From the NCBI RefSeq assembly GCF_033095805.1, contig NZ_CP109901.1, positions 558,001 to 622,000 on the forward strand: a stretch of 64,000 bases of DNA, in the 5' to 3' direction. Position numbers and translations under genes: made by a program. This document shows positions 1 through 11,530 of the stretch, piece after piece. This DNA is from Serratia sp. UGAL515B_01. GTDB taxonomy: Bacteria > Pseudomonadota > Gammaproteobacteria > Enterobacterales > Enterobacteriaceae. Position 1 is the first letter of the stretch. The number at the start of each line of letters is the position of its first letter. The notes beneath the pieces are model-generated. The model was not told the DNA's origin and did no database searches. It was given only the letters and a program-made list of their open reading frames with translations.

Positions 1-2024
1 GTTTGGAGGTTGGTGCTACCGGTTTTGATCCGAAAGTCAGCCTGGACGATCCGGAGGCACTAACCAAGATCCGTCGTGAACTGAAAGATGCCGGTTCAGA
101 TCGTATCTGGTATATCGCCGATGCTTTCCGTGCCGGTATGTCTGTTGACGGTGTATTCAATCTGACTAACGTTGACCGCTGGTTCCTGGTACAGATCGAA
201 GAGTTGGTGCGCCTGGAAGAGCAGGTTGCTGAAAAAGGTATCAACGGCCTGAATGAAGCTTTCTTGCGAATGTTAAAACGCAAAGGTTTTGCTGATGCGC
301 GCTTGGCCAAGCTGGCGGGCGTTTCTGAAAACGAAATCCGCAAGTTGCGCCATAGCTTCAACCTGCACCCGGTATACAAGCGTGTAGATACTTGTGCAGC
401 AGAGTTCGCTACCGATACCGCCTATATGTATTCCACTTATGAAGAGGAATGTGAATCCAACCCGACTAATGACCGCCCTAAAGTGATGGTGCTTGGCGGA
501 GGGCCAAACCGTATCGGGCAAGGTATCGAATTCGATTACTGTTGTGTACATGCTTCTTTAGCCCTGCGCGAAGATGGCTACGAGACCATTATGGTCAACT
601 GTAACCCGGAAACTGTTTCTACCGATTACGACACTTCAGATCGCCTGTACTTTGAACCAGTGACGCTGGAAGACGTGCTTGAAATTGTACGCATCGAGAA
701 ACCAAAAGGCGTGATCGTACAATACGGTGGGCAAACTCCACTGAAGTTGGCACGTGAGTTGGAAGCAGCAGGTGTGCCGATTATCGGGACTAGCCCGGAT
801 GCGATTGATCGTGCGGAAGACCGTGAGCGTTTCCAACAGGCGGTCAATCGTCTGGGATTAAAGCAACCAGCCAATGCCACTGTGGCAACCATCGAACAGG
901 CGGTAGAAAAGGCAGCGGGTATCGGTTATCCGTTGGTGGTTCGCCCGTCATACGTACTGGGTGGCCGTGCGATGGAGATCGTTTATGACGAAATAGACCT
1001 GCGTCGCTATTTTCAGAATGCGGTCAGCGTGTCGAATGATGCTCCGGTACTGCTGGATCGCTTCCTGGATGATGCTGTGGAGGTGGATGTGGATGCTATC
1101 TGCGACGGCGAACGCGTGCTGATCGGTGGCATTATGGAACACATCGAACAGGCTGGCGTTCACTCTGGTGATTCCGCATGTTCACTGCCTGCTTACACCC
1201 TGAGCAAAGAGATCCAGGACGTGATGCGCCAGCAGGTTGAAAAACTGGCTTTTGAGCTGCAGGTCCGTGGTTTGATGAATGTGCAGTTTGCGGTGAAAAA
1301 TAACGAAGTTTACCTGATTGAAGTGAACCCACGTGCAGCACGTACGGTGCCGTTTGTCTCCAAAGCTACCGGTGTGCCGCTGGCGAAAGTAGCAGCGCGA
1401 GTCATGGCAGGTAAATCGCTGGCTGAACAAGGCGTGACCGAAGAAATTATTCCACCGTACTATTCGGTGAAAGAAGTGGTACTGCCTTTCAATAAGTTTC
1501 CAGGTGTAGACCCTATTCTCGGGCCAGAAATGCGTTCGACCGGGGAAGTGATGGGCGTTGGCCGCACCTTTGCTGAAGCATTTTCCAAAGCGATGCTGGG
1601 CAGTAACTCAGGGATGAAAAAACAGGGGCGTGCGCTGCTGTCGGTGCGTGAAGGGGATAAGACTCGCGTCGTAGATTTGGCGGCCAGCCTGCTCAAGCAG
1701 GGCTTTGAACTGGATGCGACACACGGTACTGCCGTGGTGCTTGGCGAAGCAGGAATTAACCCTCGTTTGGTTAACAAAGTGCATGAAGGGCGTCCGCACA
1801 TTCAGGATCGTATCAAGAATGGTGAGTATACCTATATCGTCAATACCACTGCAGGGCGTCAGGCGATAGAAGACTCCAAACTGATCCGCCGCAGTGCACT
1901 GCAATACAAAGTGCATTACGACACCACGCTTAACGGCGGTTTTGCCACCGCGATGGCGTTGAAAGCTGACCCTACCGAGCAGGTGAGTTCAGTACAGGAA
2001 TTACACGCGCGCATTGGTAAATAA
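1..2024 (+). CDS. carB: Carbamoyl-phosphate synthase large subunit, 3' part (5' end outside window)
   Basis: This is the C-terminal 674 or so residues of the large subunit that makes carbamoyl phosphate from bicarbonate, glutamine-derived ammonia and two ATP, feeding arginine and pyrimidine synthesis. The full enterobacterial protein is about 1073 residues, so roughly 400 are missing off the left edge. Visible are the end of the oligomerisation domain, the second ATP-grasp half beginning near [15 protein letters not shown], the ATP-grasp pieces [17 protein letters not shown] and [20 protein letters not shown], and the C-terminal MGS-like allosteric domain ([14 protein letters not shown], then [19 protein letters not shown]). 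The reading frame is open from base 3 to the TAA at 2022-2024. A hairpin terminator follows at once. Near-identity with the E. coli protein makes the call secure; carA is expected just upstream. Confidence 0.97.
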   Translation, partial: LEVGATGFDPKVSLDDPEALTKIRRELKDAGSDRIWYIADAFRAGMSVDGVFNLTNVDRWFLVQIEELVRLEEQVAEKGINGLNEAFLRMLKRKGFADARLAKLAGVSENEIRKLRHSFNLHPVYKRVDTCAAEFATDTAYMYSTYEEECESNPTNDRPKVMVLGGGPNRIGQGIEFDYCCVHASLALREDGYETIMVNCNPETVSTDYDTSDRLYFEPVTLEDVLEIVRIEKPKGVIVQYGGQTPLKLARELEAAGVPIIGTSPDAIDRAEDRERFQQAVNRLGLKQPANATVATIEQAVEKAAGIGYPLVVRPSYVLGGRAMEIVYDEIDLRRYFQNAVSVSNDAPVLLDRFLDDAVEVDVDAICDGERVLIGGIMEHIEQAGVHSGDSACSLPAYTLSKEIQDVMRQQVEKLAFELQVRGLMNVQFAVKNNEVYLIEVNPRAARTVPFVSKATGVPLAKVAARVMAGKSLAEQGVTEEIIPPYYSVKEVVLPFNKFPGVDPILGPEMRSTGEVMGVGRTFAEAFSKAMLGSNSGMKKQGRALLSVREGDKTRVVDLAASLLKQGFELDATHGTAVVLGEAGINPRLVNKVHEGRPHIQDRIKNGEYTYIVNTTAGRQAIEDSKLIRRSALQYKVHYDTTLNGGFATAMALKADPTEQVSSVQELHARIGK

Positions 2025-2030
2025 ACCGAT

Positions 2031-2063
2031 AACCCGCCTTGGCCTCGGCTGAGGCGGGTATTT
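2031..2063 (+). terminator. Rho-independent terminator of carAB
   Basis: An 8-bp perfect stem (ACCCGCCT at 2032-2039 with AGGCGGGT at 2052-2059) starts 8 bases after the carB stop codon and is followed by a short T-rich stretch. Position and G+C-rich stem suit termination of the carAB transcript. Confidence 0.75.
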
Positions 2064-2151
2064 GCATAAATCCGCCATAACGCCTTTTCCCTCCTTGCTT
2101 CTTCTCTAGCCTATTTTTATCCATGGAGTGCTGCGTTTAGTTTTTTTGTAT

Positions 2152-2332
2152 TAGGCTGTGCCCCTCAATGGCACGCTAATGGCCCCAGCCCGAAGGGGCA
2201 TTCCCCAGATGCCCGCTCTTTCTGTGTGTTGTCGGGCTTGAACAGAGGGCCACTCAGCCCTTAACCCTCCGCTTTGATAACGTGCTTGTTGGGTCTGCGA
2301 CGGCACCACGGGCAATTGAGGGACAAAGCCTA
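2152..2332. repeat. Intergenic repeat E1 with inverted ends (MITE-like)
   Basis: This 181-bp block begins TAGGCTGTGCCCCTCAATG and ends CAATTGAGGGACAAAGCCTA, so its ends are inverted repeats of each other. The interior shares long matching stretches with the repeat at 52426-52696, for example GTTGTCGGGCTTGAACAGAG and GGGTCTGCGACGGCACCAC. It lies between carB and kefF, and open frames across it are not genes. It is shorter than the other copies because it lacks the part containing the GGCCAAATAAACGGCGAACA stretch. Confidence 0.8.
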
Positions 2333-2527
2333 GGGTCAAAACAAAGCCGTTAGCTCACTACGTCTATTTTCCCTGCTTTCATTGATAGGGAAATCATATT
2401 TTTTGTTGTCATTCATCGGTCAATTTGTCCATCACCGATAAAAATTTCGGCTATCAATCCTTTTCTAAAATGTCATCCTATGGCATCGGTCTATTTTTTA
2501 AAAATGACATCAAACGGTAAGAAGCTC

Positions 2528-3088
2528 ATGATCCTGATTATTTACGCTCATCCCTATCCTCGGCATTCCCATGCCAACCAGCGACTATTACAGGCAGTAA
2601 AAGACATCCCAAATGTGGAGGTCCGCGTTCTGTACGAGCTATATCCAGATTTCAATATCGATATCAAAGCTGAACAGCGTGCACTTGAACGGGCGGATAT
2701 GGTCGTGCTGCAACACCCGATGCAGTGGTATAGCTTGCCGCCGCTTCTGAAACTTTGGATCGATAAAGTATTGGAACACGGTTGGGCTTATGGCCACAAA
2801 GGGAAAGCGTTGGTCGGGAAAGACTTCTTATGGGCAGTGACCAGCGGTGGCGATGAACAGCATTTTGTTCTTGGGGATTACCCCAACTTTGCGGTACTTG
2901 GCCAGCCCCTGCAGGCCATGGCGATTTATTGTGGTATGAACTGGCAGCCGTATTTTGCGGTACATGGCACCTTTACCTGTAGTGATACAGTGTTGATAAC
3001 GGCTGGTGAAGCTTATCGTCAGCGGTTAATGCAGTACCTTATGGAACACAGCGATCAAATAGCAGAACAAGGAACAGCACATGGATAA
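2528..3088 (+). CDS. kefF: KefF, quinone oxidoreductase subunit activating KefC
   Basis: KefF is a small cytosolic FMN flavoprotein with quinone reductase activity that binds and activates the KefC potassium efflux channel during electrophile stress. The predicted 186 residues start [20 protein letters not shown] and contain the flavodoxin-fold signatures [20 protein letters not shown] and WAVTSGGDE, matching E. coli KefF (176 aa) throughout. The open frame extends further upstream, but the ATG at 2528 aligns with the E. coli start. The stop overlaps the kefC start by 8 bases (ATGGATAA), so the two are translationally coupled. Confidence 0.93.
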   Translation: MILIIYAHPYPRHSHANQRLLQAVKDIPNVEVRVLYELYPDFNIDIKAEQRALERADMVVLQHPMQWYSLPPLLKLWIDKVLEHGWAYGHKGKALVGKDFLWAVTSGGDEQHFVLGDYPNFAVLGQPLQAMAIYCGMNWQPYFAVHGTFTCSDTVLITAGEAYRQRLMQYLMEHSDQIAEQGTAHG

Positions 3089-4946
3089 TCACGGCATGAT
3101 GATAGAGGGGCTGATCTATCTGGGCGCCGCTGGATTACTAGTACCCATCGCTGTACGGTTAGGTTTGGGCTCCGTGCTGGGATATTTGATTGCGGGCTGC
3201 ATTATTGGTCCCTGGGGTTTGAAGCTGGTGTCTAATCCGGAGTCTATCCTGGCTTTTGCCGAGATTGGTGTTGTATTAATGCTGTTTATCATCGGGCTCG
3301 AACTGGATCCTAATAGACTGTGGACACTGCGGGTTCCTGTATTCGGTGGCGGTAGTATTCAGATGATAGGTTGTGGCCTGGTATTGAGCGCCTTTTGCTA
3401 TTTTCTGGGGCTGGACTGGATGGTCGCCTTGCTGATTGGTCTGACGCTGGCACTCTCTTCCACCGCCATTGCTATGCAGGCGATGAGCGAACGAAACCTA
3501 ATGCCCACGCCTATAGGCCGCAGTGCGTTTGCGGTACTGTTATTTCAGGATATTGCTGCGATACCGCTGGTTGCGATGATACCGCTATTGACAAGTAGCG
3601 GTGCTGCAACGACGCTGGGCGCGTTTGCACTATCTGCAACCAAGGTGGTTGGGGCTTTAGCGGTAGTGGTGGCGTTGGGGCGCTATGTCACCCGGCCTTT
3701 GCTGCATTTTGTGGCACGATCAGGCATGCGCGAAGTATTCAGTGCTGTCGCGCTGTTTCTAGTGTTTGGCTTTGGTCTCTTGCTGGAAATGGCTGGTCTT
3801 TCGATGGCGATGGGGGCATTTCTTGCGGGAGTGCTGTTGGCCAGCTCTGAGTACCGCCATGCATTGGAAAGTGATATCCAGCCGTTTAAAGGCCTACTGC
3901 TCGGTCTGTTCTTTATTGGTGTTGGCATGTCGATCGATTTCGGTACCTTGTTTCACCATCCTTTATTAATTGCTTCGCTGCTGTTTGGTTTTATATTGCT
4001 GAAAGCGCTGCTGTTATGGTTGATTGCTCCGATGCTAGGTGTGCCAAAGCGTCAGCGTGCTTTGTTTGCCATTTTACTGGGACAAGGCAGTGAGTTTGCT
4101 TTTGTGATTTTTGGTGCGGCTCAGATGGCCGGCGTCCTGCCTCAAGAGTGGGCCAAACCGTTAACGCTGGCGGTAGCACTCTCAATGGCTGCCACGCCAT
4201 TGTTATTGGTCGCTTCCGCTTTGTTGGCAAAGAAAACCCCGAAAGACGAGCGACCCGCAGATGTGATCGATGAAGAGAATGTTAGTGTGATCATTGCCGG
4301 TTTTGGGCGTTTCGGCCAAATCGCGGGGCGTATGCTGCTGGTCAACGGAGTAAGCACAGTGGTACTGGATCATGATCCCGACCATATCGAAACGCTGCGT
4401 AAATTCGGCACCAAAGTGTTTTATGGCGATGCGACTCGTGCCGACCTGCTCGAAGCAGCGGGCGCGGAACATGCCAAGGTATTGATTAACGCTATCGACG
4501 ATGTTGAGGCCAACCTGCAATTGACGGCGTTGGCTAAACGCCATTTCCCACATTTGAAAGTGGTAGCGCGAGCCCGTGATGTGGACCACTGGTATCAATT
4601 GCGGCGCTTGGGAGTAGAAAGGCCATCACGTGAAACTTTTGAAAGTTCACTGCTCACTGGGCGAGAAACACTTGAATTACTGGGTTTGGATGCCTATGAA
4701 GCCAGGGAAAAAGCAGATATCTTCCGCCGTTATAACCTGAAGATGCTTGAAGATACGTTGGAGAACTATGAGGATACCGAATTCCGTATTGCCAGTTTGC
4801 AACGATCGAAAGATATGCTTGCAGAAGCTATTGAACAGGACAAGGACCGATTGTCTCTCGTGCGGCAAACGGGCTGGCGGGGCAGCATAGACGGTAAAGC
4901 GCCAGAAGAGAATGTGGTAGAAACGAAAAGTGGTTGGAGCCGTTGA
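3081..4946 (+). CDS. kefC: KefC, glutathione-gated potassium/proton antiporter
   Basis: KefC is an inner-membrane K+ efflux system kept shut by glutathione and opened by glutathione adducts, acidifying the cytoplasm to protect against electrophiles. The 621-residue protein has an N-terminal CPA2 antiporter domain with many membrane helices ([58 protein letters not shown]). A cytosolic RCK/TrkA-N domain follows with the nucleotide-binding motif [13 protein letters not shown] near residue 405 and [20 protein letters not shown]. Length and order match E. coli KefC (620 aa). It overlaps kefF. No sign of damage. Confidence 0.95.
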   Translation: MDNHGMMIEGLIYLGAAGLLVPIAVRLGLGSVLGYLIAGCIIGPWGLKLVSNPESILAFAEIGVVLMLFIIGLELDPNRLWTLRVPVFGGGSIQMIGCGLVLSAFCYFLGLDWMVALLIGLTLALSSTAIAMQAMSERNLMPTPIGRSAFAVLLFQDIAAIPLVAMIPLLTSSGAATTLGAFALSATKVVGALAVVVALGRYVTRPLLHFVARSGMREVFSAVALFLVFGFGLLLEMAGLSMAMGAFLAGVLLASSEYRHALESDIQPFKGLLLGLFFIGVGMSIDFGTLFHHPLLIASLLFGFILLKALLLWLIAPMLGVPKRQRALFAILLGQGSEFAFVIFGAAQMAGVLPQEWAKPLTLAVALSMAATPLLLVASALLAKKTPKDERPADVIDEENVSVIIAGFGRFGQIAGRMLLVNGVSTVVLDHDPDHIETLRKFGTKVFYGDATRADLLEAAGAEHAKVLINAIDDVEANLQLTALAKRHFPHLKVVARARDVDHWYQLRRLGVERPSRETFESSLLTGRETLELLGLDAYEAREKADIFRRYNLKMLEDTLENYEDTEFRIASLQRSKDMLAEAIEQDKDRLSLVRQTGWRGSIDGKAPEENVVETKSGWSR

Positions 4947-5060
4947 GAAAAAGGTTTGTTTCTACTGCTAAAAACGCCATTCCTTCTGACGCGCATCAAC
5001 CTATCGTTCGCATCTTTGGCTATATGATGAACATCCGTACTGTGAAAATGGTTGAGTCAC

Positions 5061-5861
5061 ATGGATAAGGCATTAACCAAAGAAATATCGGCAGTAAGCA
5101 GGCAGCAGCGGCAAATTACCCGTTTGTGCATTCAGTGCGCGTTGTTGCTATTGCAACACGGTGCTGAAAGCATGCTCGTGGAACAACTATCAACCCGTTT
5201 AGGGCTAGCACTGGGTATGGATGGTGTGGAAAGCTCGATCTCTGCCAATGCGGTTGTATTGACCACGATCCACAATGATGCTTGCTTGACCACGACGCGA
5301 AAGAACATCGAACGTGGGATTAACATGCAAATGGTAACGAAGGTTCAGCATATCGTGATCCTCGCCGAACACCGATTGGCTGACGCGCACGAGGTTGCCC
5401 GGCGTTTTGAAAAGCTCCATCCACTGCGTTATCCCCGCTGGCTGGTTGTTTTGATGGTTGGGTTGTCTTGTGGTTGTTTCAGTATGCTTAACGGCGGTGG
5501 GATTGATGCTTTTATCGTAACATTTATGGCTAGTGGATGTGCGATGTTCGTACGCCAGGTGTTGACTGCGCACCACATGAATCCATTGATCAACTTCTGC
5601 CTGACTGCATTTGTTGCGACATCGATTTCTGGTCTACTGTTGCGGTTACCGTTATTCAGCCAGACCTCAAGTGTCTCAATGGCTGCCAGTGTTTTGCTGC
5701 TGGTACCAGGGTTCCCGCTGATTAATGCTGTGGCCGATATGTTTAAAGGCCATGTGAACACTGGGCTGGCTAGGTGGGCAATGGCCAGTTTGCTGACGCT
5801 GGCAACGTGTATCGGTGTTGTGATGGCCATGTCTCTATGGGGGTTGCGGGGATGGTCATGA
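5061..5861 (+). CDS. yjjP: YjjP-like ThrE-family exporter subunit
   Basis: This is the longer half of the split ThrE-type exporter (YjjPB in E. coli, reported as a succinate exporter; ThrE proteins elsewhere export threonine and serine). About 266 residues: a soluble N-terminal part ([34 protein letters not shown]) then about five membrane helices ending in the conserved [20 protein letters not shown] and [18 protein letters not shown]. It matches E. coli YjjP (256 aa) closely. The ATG at 5061 is chosen over the TTG at 5052. The next gene overlaps its stop, as expected for a two-subunit transporter. In E. coli this pair is elsewhere in the genome. Confidence 0.88.
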   Translation: MDKALTKEISAVSRQQRQITRLCIQCALLLLQHGAESMLVEQLSTRLGLALGMDGVESSISANAVVLTTIHNDACLTTTRKNIERGINMQMVTKVQHIVILAEHRLADAHEVARRFEKLHPLRYPRWLVVLMVGLSCGCFSMLNGGGIDAFIVTFMASGCAMFVRQVLTAHHMNPLINFCLTAFVATSISGLLLRLPLFSQTSSVSMAASVLLLVPGFPLINAVADMFKGHVNTGLARWAMASLLTLATCIGVVMAMSLWGLRGWS

Positions 5862-6322
5862 GTTTACTGTGGATACTTTTGCAAGACATGCTGTTGGCTG
5901 CCGTTCCTGCGTTGGGTTTTGCCATGGTATTCAATGTGCCGAAGCGTGCGCTGCGTTACTGCGCTTTGCTTGGCGCTTTAGGGCATGGTTCACGTATGCT
6001 GATGATCCATTTCGGCATGAATATTGAGTGGGCGTCTTTTCTAGCGGCGATCTTGATCGGGGTTATCGGCATTAACTGGTCGCGCTGGTTGCTGGCACAT
6101 CCAAAGGTTTTCACCGTTGCTGCCGTTATTCCCATGTTTCCTGGTATCTCTGCCTATACCGCGATGATCAGCGTGGTAGAGATCTCACACCTTGGTTACA
6201 GCGCGGCGCTTATGTCGCTAATGATTTCGAACTTCCTCAAAGCCTGTTTTATCGTGGGTGCATTATCGATTGGCCTGTCGGTACCAGGGTTGTGGTTGTA
6301 TCGCAAAAAACCGGGTGTTTAA
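5858..6322 (+). CDS. yjjB: YjjB-like ThrE-family exporter subunit
   Basis: This is the short half of the split ThrE exporter, about 154 residues with four to five membrane helices. Conserved stretches include [29 protein letters not shown] and the signature [20 protein letters not shown], matching E. coli YjjB (157 aa). The ATG at 5858 overlaps the yjjP stop as ATGA; an in-frame ATG at 5852 is an alternative. Coupled translation with yjjP fits a heteromeric transporter. The physiological substrate cannot be read from the sequence. Confidence 0.87.
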   Translation: MSLLWILLQDMLLAAVPALGFAMVFNVPKRALRYCALLGALGHGSRMLMIHFGMNIEWASFLAAILIGVIGINWSRWLLAHPKVFTVAAVIPMFPGISAYTAMISVVEISHLGYSAALMSLMISNFLKACFIVGALSIGLSVPGLWLYRKKPGV

Positions 6323-6580
6323 CGTATTTTTACGCGGCTGTACTGTGCGTAGGGAAAGACCCACTTAGAGGGCCCAAGGCGTTGGATAGGTTAAATCTGG
6401 CAGAACAACTCGGTCGGGAAGTTATACATCCACCACTGCGGTATATTGAATTATGATTGGTATATTTGATATCAAAATAAGAGCTGTCTTAGATATTCAC
6501 ATTGATCGATTAGCCTATCGACGGTCACAGGGGCTTTACGTATAGTGTGAATAATTTTTCTGCCTACACAGGGTTAAATA

Positions 6581-7063
6581 ATGATCATCAGCCTGATTGC
6601 TGCCTTGGCGGCAGATCGCGTTATTGGTATGGAAAACGCCATGCCGTGGCACCTGCCGGCAGATCTAGCGTGGTTTAAACGTAACACCTTGAATAAGCCA
6701 GTTATTATGGGGCGTAAGACATTTGAGTCAATTGGCCGCCCTTTACCGGAGCGTCATAATATTGTTCTAAGCAGTAGCCCTGGCTCTGAGTCGGGGGTGA
6801 CTTGGGTAACTTCACTGGATGAAGCGTTGGTCGCGGCTGGTGATGCGGAAGAAGTTATGGTGATGGGAGGGGGACGGGTTTATACCCAGTTTCTGCCTCA
6901 TGCCAATCGACTATATCTGACGCATATTGATGCTGAAGTAGAGGGGGACACTTACTTTCCAGATTATGAACCCGATGAATGGGAAACCTCGTTTAGTGAA
7001 TTCCATGATGCTGATGAGATGAATTCACACAGCTTTTGTTTTGAGATTTTAGAACATCGTTAA
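6581..7063 (+). CDS. folA: Dihydrofolate reductase
   Basis: FolA reduces dihydrofolate to tetrahydrofolate with NADPH, a key step in one-carbon metabolism and the target of trimethoprim. The 160-residue protein carries the type I DHFR signature [20 protein letters not shown] (active-site Asp near residue 28), the NADPH-binding [16 protein letters not shown] and [15 protein letters not shown]. Length equals the E. coli enzyme (159 aa). It is monocistronic: a 258-bp gap precedes it, and a strong terminator follows before the convergent apaH. A TATAGT about 40 bases upstream of the start may be the -10 element. Confidence 0.97.
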   Translation: MIISLIAALAADRVIGMENAMPWHLPADLAWFKRNTLNKPVIMGRKTFESIGRPLPERHNIVLSSSPGSESGVTWVTSLDEALVAAGDAEEVMVMGGGRVYTQFLPHANRLYLTHIDAEVEGDTYFPDYEPDEWETSFSEFHDADEMNSHSFCFEILEHR

Positions 7064-7076
7064 GGTTGTTAACAGA

Positions 7077-7120
7077 AACGGGCACCCGTTGTAGTTTCAA
7101 CCGGTGCCCGTTGTGTTTTT
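7077..7120 (+). terminator. Terminator after folA
   Basis: A 10-bp perfect stem (AACGGGCACC with GGTGCCCGTT) lies 13 bases past the folA stop and is followed by TGTGTTTTT on the plus strand. It sits between folA and the convergent apaH. Confidence 0.85.
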
Positions 7121-7149
7121 CGCTATTTTGTTTTTTAAAGTACAGCCGA

Positions 7150-7986
7150 CTAATCGGTTCCGTCAAATACGTCGCGCTGATTGGCGGGTTGAGTGAAGTA
7201 TTGTTTGTCTTCCCAACGCAACATGGTCAGATCTCCGCCCCAGCAGCAGCCGGTATCCAGGCCGATGATGCCTGCCGGTGTTCCTTTACCTTCCAGCGAA
7301 GCCCAGTGGCCGAAAATGAGGGTGAATTCAGGGTCGATCAGGCTTGGCAAATCAAACCAGGGTTTCAATGGCGAAGGAGCATCACCTGGAGCGTCTTTGC
7401 AGATCATGTCTAATTGGCCATTCGGAAAACAGTAGCGCATGCGGGTCAGTGCATTGGTACTGAAACGAAGGCGTGATAGACCACTCAATTCAGGAGACCA
7501 ATTATTTGGCATATCGCCGTACATTGAGTCGAGAAACAGCGGATAGCTGTCGCTACTGAGTACCGCTTCTACTTCACGTGCGCATATTTGTGCGGTTTCA
7601 ATATCCCACTGTGGTGTAATGCCAGCATGGGCCATGATCAGCTTAAGCTCATGATCTACCTGCAGTACAGGTTGACGTCGCAACCAATTGATGAGTTCAT
7701 CGCCATCAGGGGCTTCCAGCAGCGGCGTGAGCCGATCTTTGGGTTTGTTACGGCTGATGCCAGCATACACGGCCAGCAAATGCAGGTCATGATTACCCAG
7801 TACCATACGTGCAGCTGTTCCCAGTGAACGGACATAACGCAACACGTTAAGGGAGTCGGGGCCACGAGCAACCAAATCGCCTGTTAGCCACACTTGGTCA
7901 TGATATGGGTTGAAATTAACCCGTGCTAATAGCGACTGTAGTTCATCTAAACATCCGTGAACGTCGCCGATAAGATATGTCGACAT
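7150..7986 (-). CDS. apaH: Symmetrical bis(5'-nucleosyl)-tetraphosphatase
   Basis: ApaH hydrolyses Ap4A to two ADP and also removes Np4 caps from RNA, controlling alarmone levels. The 278-residue protein has the metallophosphatase motifs in order: GDVHG near residue 8, [10 protein letters not shown] near residue 36, GNHD near residue 64 and AHAG near residue 119. Length matches E. coli ApaH (280 aa). It is the last gene of the minus-strand surA-pdxA-rsmA-apaG-apaH series and starts 1 base after the apaG stop. Confidence 0.96.
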   Translation of the reverse strand: MSTYLIGDVHGCLDELQSLLARVNFNPYHDQVWLTGDLVARGPDSLNVLRYVRSLGTAARMVLGNHDLHLLAVYAGISRNKPKDRLTPLLEAPDGDELINWLRRQPVLQVDHELKLIMAHAGITPQWDIETAQICAREVEAVLSSDSYPLFLDSMYGDMPNNWSPELSGLSRLRFSTNALTRMRYCFPNGQLDMICKDAPGDAPSPLKPWFDLPSLIDPEFTLIFGHWASLEGKGTPAGIIGLDTGCCWGGDLTMLRWEDKQYFTQPANQRDVFDGTD

Positions 7987-7987
7987 A

Positions 7988-8365
7988 TTAATGGATCAAC
8001 GTAGGGATAGCTAAACGGAAGACTGGAATAGCCGCACGGAACGGTTGCCCCTGATGGTCAACCATTTCGTAATGGCCTTCCATAGTACCCAATGGCGTTT
8101 CGAGAACGGCACCGCTGGTATATTGAAACTCGCTGCCAGGATGGATAATCGGTTGCTCACCGATCACCCCTTCACCCTGAACTTCGGTTTGGCGGCCATT
8201 ACTGTTGGTTATTAGCCAGTAACGGCCTAGCAGTTGTACGTCAAAACGCCCTAGATTGCGGATTGTGATGGTATATGCGAAAACGTAACGCTCTTCTTCA
8301 GGTATCGACTGTGATTCCACATAAATGCTTTGAACCTGAATACAGACACGGGGCGAATCAATCAT
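7988..8365 (-). CDS. apaG: ApaG domain protein (Co2+/Mg2+ efflux protein family)
   Basis: This 125-residue protein begins [20 protein letters not shown] and has the ApaG fibronectin-like core [20 protein letters not shown] and [20 protein letters not shown]. It equals the E. coli protein in length, so the ATG at 8365 is preferred over in-frame starts further upstream inside rsmA. The role is poorly defined in bacteria; family links are to divalent-cation tolerance and nucleotide polyphosphate binding. It sits between rsmA and apaH. Confidence 0.94.
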   Translation of the reverse strand: MIDSPRVCIQVQSIYVESQSIPEEERYVFAYTITIRNLGRFDVQLLGRYWLITNSNGRQTEVQGEGVIGEQPIIHPGSEFQYTSGAVLETPLGTMEGHYEMVDHQGQPFRAAIPVFRLAIPTLIH

Positions 8366-8375
8366 GACCACTCTC

Positions 8376-9194
8376 CTATTGCTGTTGCGCCTGTTGTGCT
8401 GAAAGCCAGTTTGCCAGCTTACAGTACTGCGCAACAGAAATATTTTCAGCTCTGAGCGTCGGATCAACGCCGAGTTCCGTCAATTGTTCCGGTGAGAACA
8501 AATCGCCCAGGCTGTTGCGGATGGTTTTCCTACGCTGGTTAAACGCCTGGGTTGTAATACGGCTTAGCATTCGTACATCACCGACTGGATGTGGGATCAC
8601 TGTGTGTGGCACTAAACGTACTACGGCGGAATCTACTTTGGGTGGTGGAGCGAATGCGGTTGGTGGCACTTCCAGCACCGGAATAACATTGCAGTAATAC
8701 TGCGCCATCACAGTCAAGCGCCCGTATGCTTTGCTGTTTGGGCCTGCAACTAGGCGATTGACCACTTCTTTTTGCAACATAAAGTGCATGTCGCGAATAG
8801 CAGAAGTATAGCTGAAAAGATGGAACATTAGCGGCGTTGAGATGTTATATGGCAAATTACCAAATACGCGCAGTGGTTGGCCTGCTTCTGCTGCTATTTC
8901 TGAGAAATTCACCGTCATAGCATCTTGCTGATGGATGGTGAGCTTGTCTTTTAGTTGTGGATGATTAGCCAGGCGAGCGGCCAGATCGCGATCCAGTTCG
9001 ATCACAGTCATGCGATCCATGCGCGCCCCTACGGGTTCTGTTAACGCACCAAGGCCCGGACCGATCTCAATGACGGCTTCACCCGGCTGCGGATGAATGG
9101 CAGAAACAATACTGTCGATGACAAACTGATCGGTTAAAAAGTTTTGTCCAAAGCGTTTGCGGGCAACGTGCCCTTGGTGGACTCTATTATTCAT
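8376..9194 (-). CDS. rsmA: 16S rRNA (adenine1518/1519-N6)-dimethyltransferase
   Basis: RsmA (KsgA) dimethylates two adjacent adenines near the 3' end of 16S rRNA during late small-subunit assembly; loss gives kasugamycin resistance. The 272-residue protein shows the SAM-binding motif [13 protein letters not shown] near residue 45, the substrate adenine motif NLPYN near residue 114 and the C-terminal helical part [14 protein letters not shown]. It matches E. coli KsgA (273 aa). Its start overlaps the pdxA stop by 8 bases, and apaG follows after 10 bases. Confidence 0.97.
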   Translation of the reverse strand: MNNRVHQGHVARKRFGQNFLTDQFVIDSIVSAIHPQPGEAVIEIGPGLGALTEPVGARMDRMTVIELDRDLAARLANHPQLKDKLTIHQQDAMTVNFSEIAAEAGQPLRVFGNLPYNISTPLMFHLFSYTSAIRDMHFMLQKEVVNRLVAGPNSKAYGRLTVMAQYYCNVIPVLEVPPTAFAPPPKVDSAVVRLVPHTVIPHPVGDVRMLSRITTQAFNQRRKTIRNSLGDLFSPEQLTELGVDPTLRAENISVAQYCKLANWLSAQQAQQQ

Positions 9195-10179
9195 TACAAT
9201 TCATTATCATTTTAATGGCGAGATTTAAGGCCGTTTTGAAACTACCTACGTCGGCGGTGCCGCTGCTAGCTAATTCCAATGCGGTACCGTGATCGACCGA
9301 GGTGCGTATGAAAGGCAAACCAAGCGTGATATTCACCGCCCGACCAAACCCCTGGTATTTTAAGACGGGCAGGCCCTGATCGTGATACATCGCCAAAACC
9401 GCATCTGCATGTTGCAAATATTTCGGCTGGAATAACGTATCTGCAGGGAGTGGTCCCACTAGATGGATGCCGTGACCACGAAGGGTTTCGAGGGCAGGAA
9501 TGATGACATCCAATTCCTCACGCCCTATATGACCGTCTTCCCCTGCGTGCGGATTCAGACCGCAAACATAAATCTTGGGTTTTACGATGCCGAATTTGGT
9601 TTTCAGATCGTTATCAAGAATGGTAATCACCTCGAACAGACTCTGTTGGGTGATAGCCCCGGGAACGGCCAGTAAGGGCAGATGCGTTGTTGCCAACGCA
9701 ACGCGCAACTCTTCAGTGGCCAGCATCATCACCACGCGTTCGCAGTGGCTACGCTCGGCGAAAAATTCAGTATGGCCGATAAACGGAACACCGCCGTCGT
9801 TGATGACCCCTTTGTTGACTGGCCCGGTCACTATCGCTGCAAACTCACCTTTCAGGCAACCGTCACAGGCTCGTGCCAGAGTTTGCACCACGTATGCGCT
9901 GTTGGCTACATTCAGTTCGCCTGCTACAACTTTCGCATGAGTTGCAAAGGGGAGCAGCGTCAGTGTACTGGCACGTTGGGGATGTGCGGGCTGATCTGCG
10001 CGGTAATCACGCAGCATCAGCGGCAACTTTAGTTGGCGTGCTCGATCAAGCAACAAAGCCGGATCGGCACATACAACCAGTTCAACAGGCCAATCCTGTT
10101 GTGCCAGTAGTACAACCAGATCCGGACCGACCCCGGCTGGTTCGCCGGGGGTTATGACGATACGTTTATTGCTTTGCAT
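9187..10179 (-). CDS. pdxA: 4-hydroxythreonine-4-phosphate dehydrogenase
   Basis: PdxA oxidises 4-phosphohydroxy-L-threonine with NAD in de novo pyridoxal phosphate synthesis. The 330-residue protein begins [20 protein letters not shown] and has the metal and substrate segments [42 protein letters not shown] and [12 protein letters not shown]. The ATG at 10179 is chosen because it gives the same N-terminus length as E. coli PdxA; in-frame starts at 10188 (ATG) and 10191 (TTG) exist. It overlaps the end of surA, as in E. coli. Confidence 0.95.
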   Translation of the reverse strand: MQSNKRIVITPGEPAGVGPDLVVLLAQQDWPVELVVCADPALLLDRARQLKLPLMLRDYRADQPAHPQRASTLTLLPFATHAKVVAGELNVANSAYVVQTLARACDGCLKGEFAAIVTGPVNKGVINDGGVPFIGHTEFFAERSHCERVVMMLATEELRVALATTHLPLLAVPGAITQQSLFEVITILDNDLKTKFGIVKPKIYVCGLNPHAGEDGHIGREELDVIIPALETLRGHGIHLVGPLPADTLFQPKYLQHADAVLAMYHDQGLPVLKYQGFGRAVNITLGLPFIRTSVDHGTALELASSGTADVGSFKTALNLAIKMIMNCNE

Positions 10180-11467
10180 CGCTTCCATCAAGGATTTTCA
10201 CGTAAGCGGCTGCGCGTTGCTCTTGCATCCAGGTTTGTGCTTCTTCAGCAAATTTGCGGTTGAACAGCATTCGGTAAGCACGATCTTTTTGCGCCGCATC
10301 GGTTTTATCAACCTGGCGTGTATCCATCAATTGAATCAGATGCCAGCCGAATGAAGAGTGAACCGGTTGGCTTACTTCTCCTTTTTGCAGTTTTAGAAGC
10401 GCATCGCGGAAGGCTGGATCGTAAGCATCAGGGGATGACCAGCCAAGATCACCGCCTTGCAGTGCAGAACCAGGATCCTGAGAAAGTTGCTTGGCTTCGT
10501 CGGCAAATGTCGTTTTACCACTCTTGATAGACGCTGCAACTTCCTGCAGTTTTGCCCGAGCTTGGTCATCAGTCATCACAACCGAAGTTTTTAACAGAAT
10601 ATGGCGTGCCTGCACTTCGGTCACGGAAATGGACTGGGCGTTTCCACGAAGATCGTTCACTTTCAGAATATGAAAACCAACGCCAGAGCGAATGGGGCCA
10701 ACCACATCACCTTTCTTCGCATCCACAAGTTTTTCTGCAAATAGCGTCGGTATTTCTTGTAGTTTACCCCAGCCCATCTGGCCGCCTTGCAAAGCCTGAG
10801 AGTCTGCAGAGTAAGTGATTGCCAGTTTAGCGAAGTCTGCGCCGGTATTGAGTTCGTTAACCAGGCGTTTTGCCAGAGCTTCAGACTCATTCACTTGCTT
10901 CTGAGATGGGTTTTCCGGCAGAGGGATCAGGATATGGCTGAGATTAATTTCTGTCTCACCGCCATTCTGAGCACCAACCTGTTTGGCCAATGCTTCAACT
11001 TCCTGCGGCAGTATGTTCACACGACGACGAACTTCATTATTACGCACTTCTGAGATCAGCATTTCTTTGCGGATCTGCGCACGGTAAGTGTTGTAGTTCA
11101 GACCTTCATAAGCCAGACGGCTACGCATTTGGTCGAGAGACATATTATTCTGGGCCGCGATGCCAGTAATCGCTTTATCCAATTCTGCATCGGATATGGT
11201 GATCCCCATTTTCTGAGCCATCTGCAATTGGATGTTATCCATGATCAGACGGTCAAGGATCTGGTGGCGCAGTGTTTTATCGTCTGGCAATTGCTGGCCA
11301 GCCTGCTGCGCGTTGAGTTTTACCGATTGCATTAAACCGTTTACGTCGCTTTCAAGTACTACACCGTTATCGACGACGGCAGCGATTTTATCTACTTCTT
11401 GGGGTGCTGCGAACGCGGTATTGGCACAAACGGCCAATCCGAGAAGAAGCGTTCTCCAGTTCTTCAT
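10166..11467 (-). CDS. surA: Periplasmic chaperone and peptidyl-prolyl isomerase SurA
   Basis: SurA escorts unfolded outer-membrane proteins across the periplasm to the BAM complex. The 433-residue precursor has a signal peptide ([14 protein letters not shown], cut after AFA near residue 20), an N-terminal chaperone domain, and two parvulin-type PPIase domains, each with a signature such as SHILIPLP...[16 protein letters not shown] and ARHILLKTS...[16 protein letters not shown]. Length is within a few residues of E. coli SurA (428 aa). It follows lptD, its best-known client, after 63 bases. Confidence 0.96.
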   Translation of the reverse strand: MKNWRTLLLGLAVCANTAFAAPQEVDKIAAVVDNGVVLESDVNGLMQSVKLNAQQAGQQLPDDKTLRHQILDRLIMDNIQLQMAQKMGITISDAELDKAITGIAAQNNMSLDQMRSRLAYEGLNYNTYRAQIRKEMLISEVRNNEVRRRVNILPQEVEALAKQVGAQNGGETEINLSHILIPLPENPSQKQVNESEALAKRLVNELNTGADFAKLAITYSADSQALQGGQMGWGKLQEIPTLFAEKLVDAKKGDVVGPIRSGVGFHILKVNDLRGNAQSISVTEVQARHILLKTSVVMTDDQARAKLQEVAASIKSGKTTFADEAKQLSQDPGSALQGGDLGWSSPDAYDPAFRDALLKLQKGEVSQPVHSSFGWHLIQLMDTRQVDKTDAAQKDRAYRMLFNRKFAEEAQTWMQEQRAAAYVKILDGSDAKQ

Positions 11468-11530
11468 ACATTTCCCATTATCTAGTCCGCAAATGCGGGT
11501 GAAAGTTGTCGTTTTTCATGTGCTAAAATA

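Larger units (their letters stand above)
2025..2527. other. carB-kefF intergenic region
   Basis: This gap holds the carB terminator, repeat E1, and about 190 bases of AT-rich DNA upstream of kefF that should contain the kefFC promoter. I see no convincing gene or RNA in it. Confidence 0.6.

Noticed and set aside
2151..2339. 62-codon minus-strand frame within repeat E1, and similar frames on both strands in E4
   Set aside because: They cover the repeat almost exactly, appear on both strands and change with each copy, so they are by-products of the repeat sequence.
4203..4598. 131-codon minus-strand frame opposite kefC
   Set aside because: It is antisense to a highly conserved gene and shows no family features.
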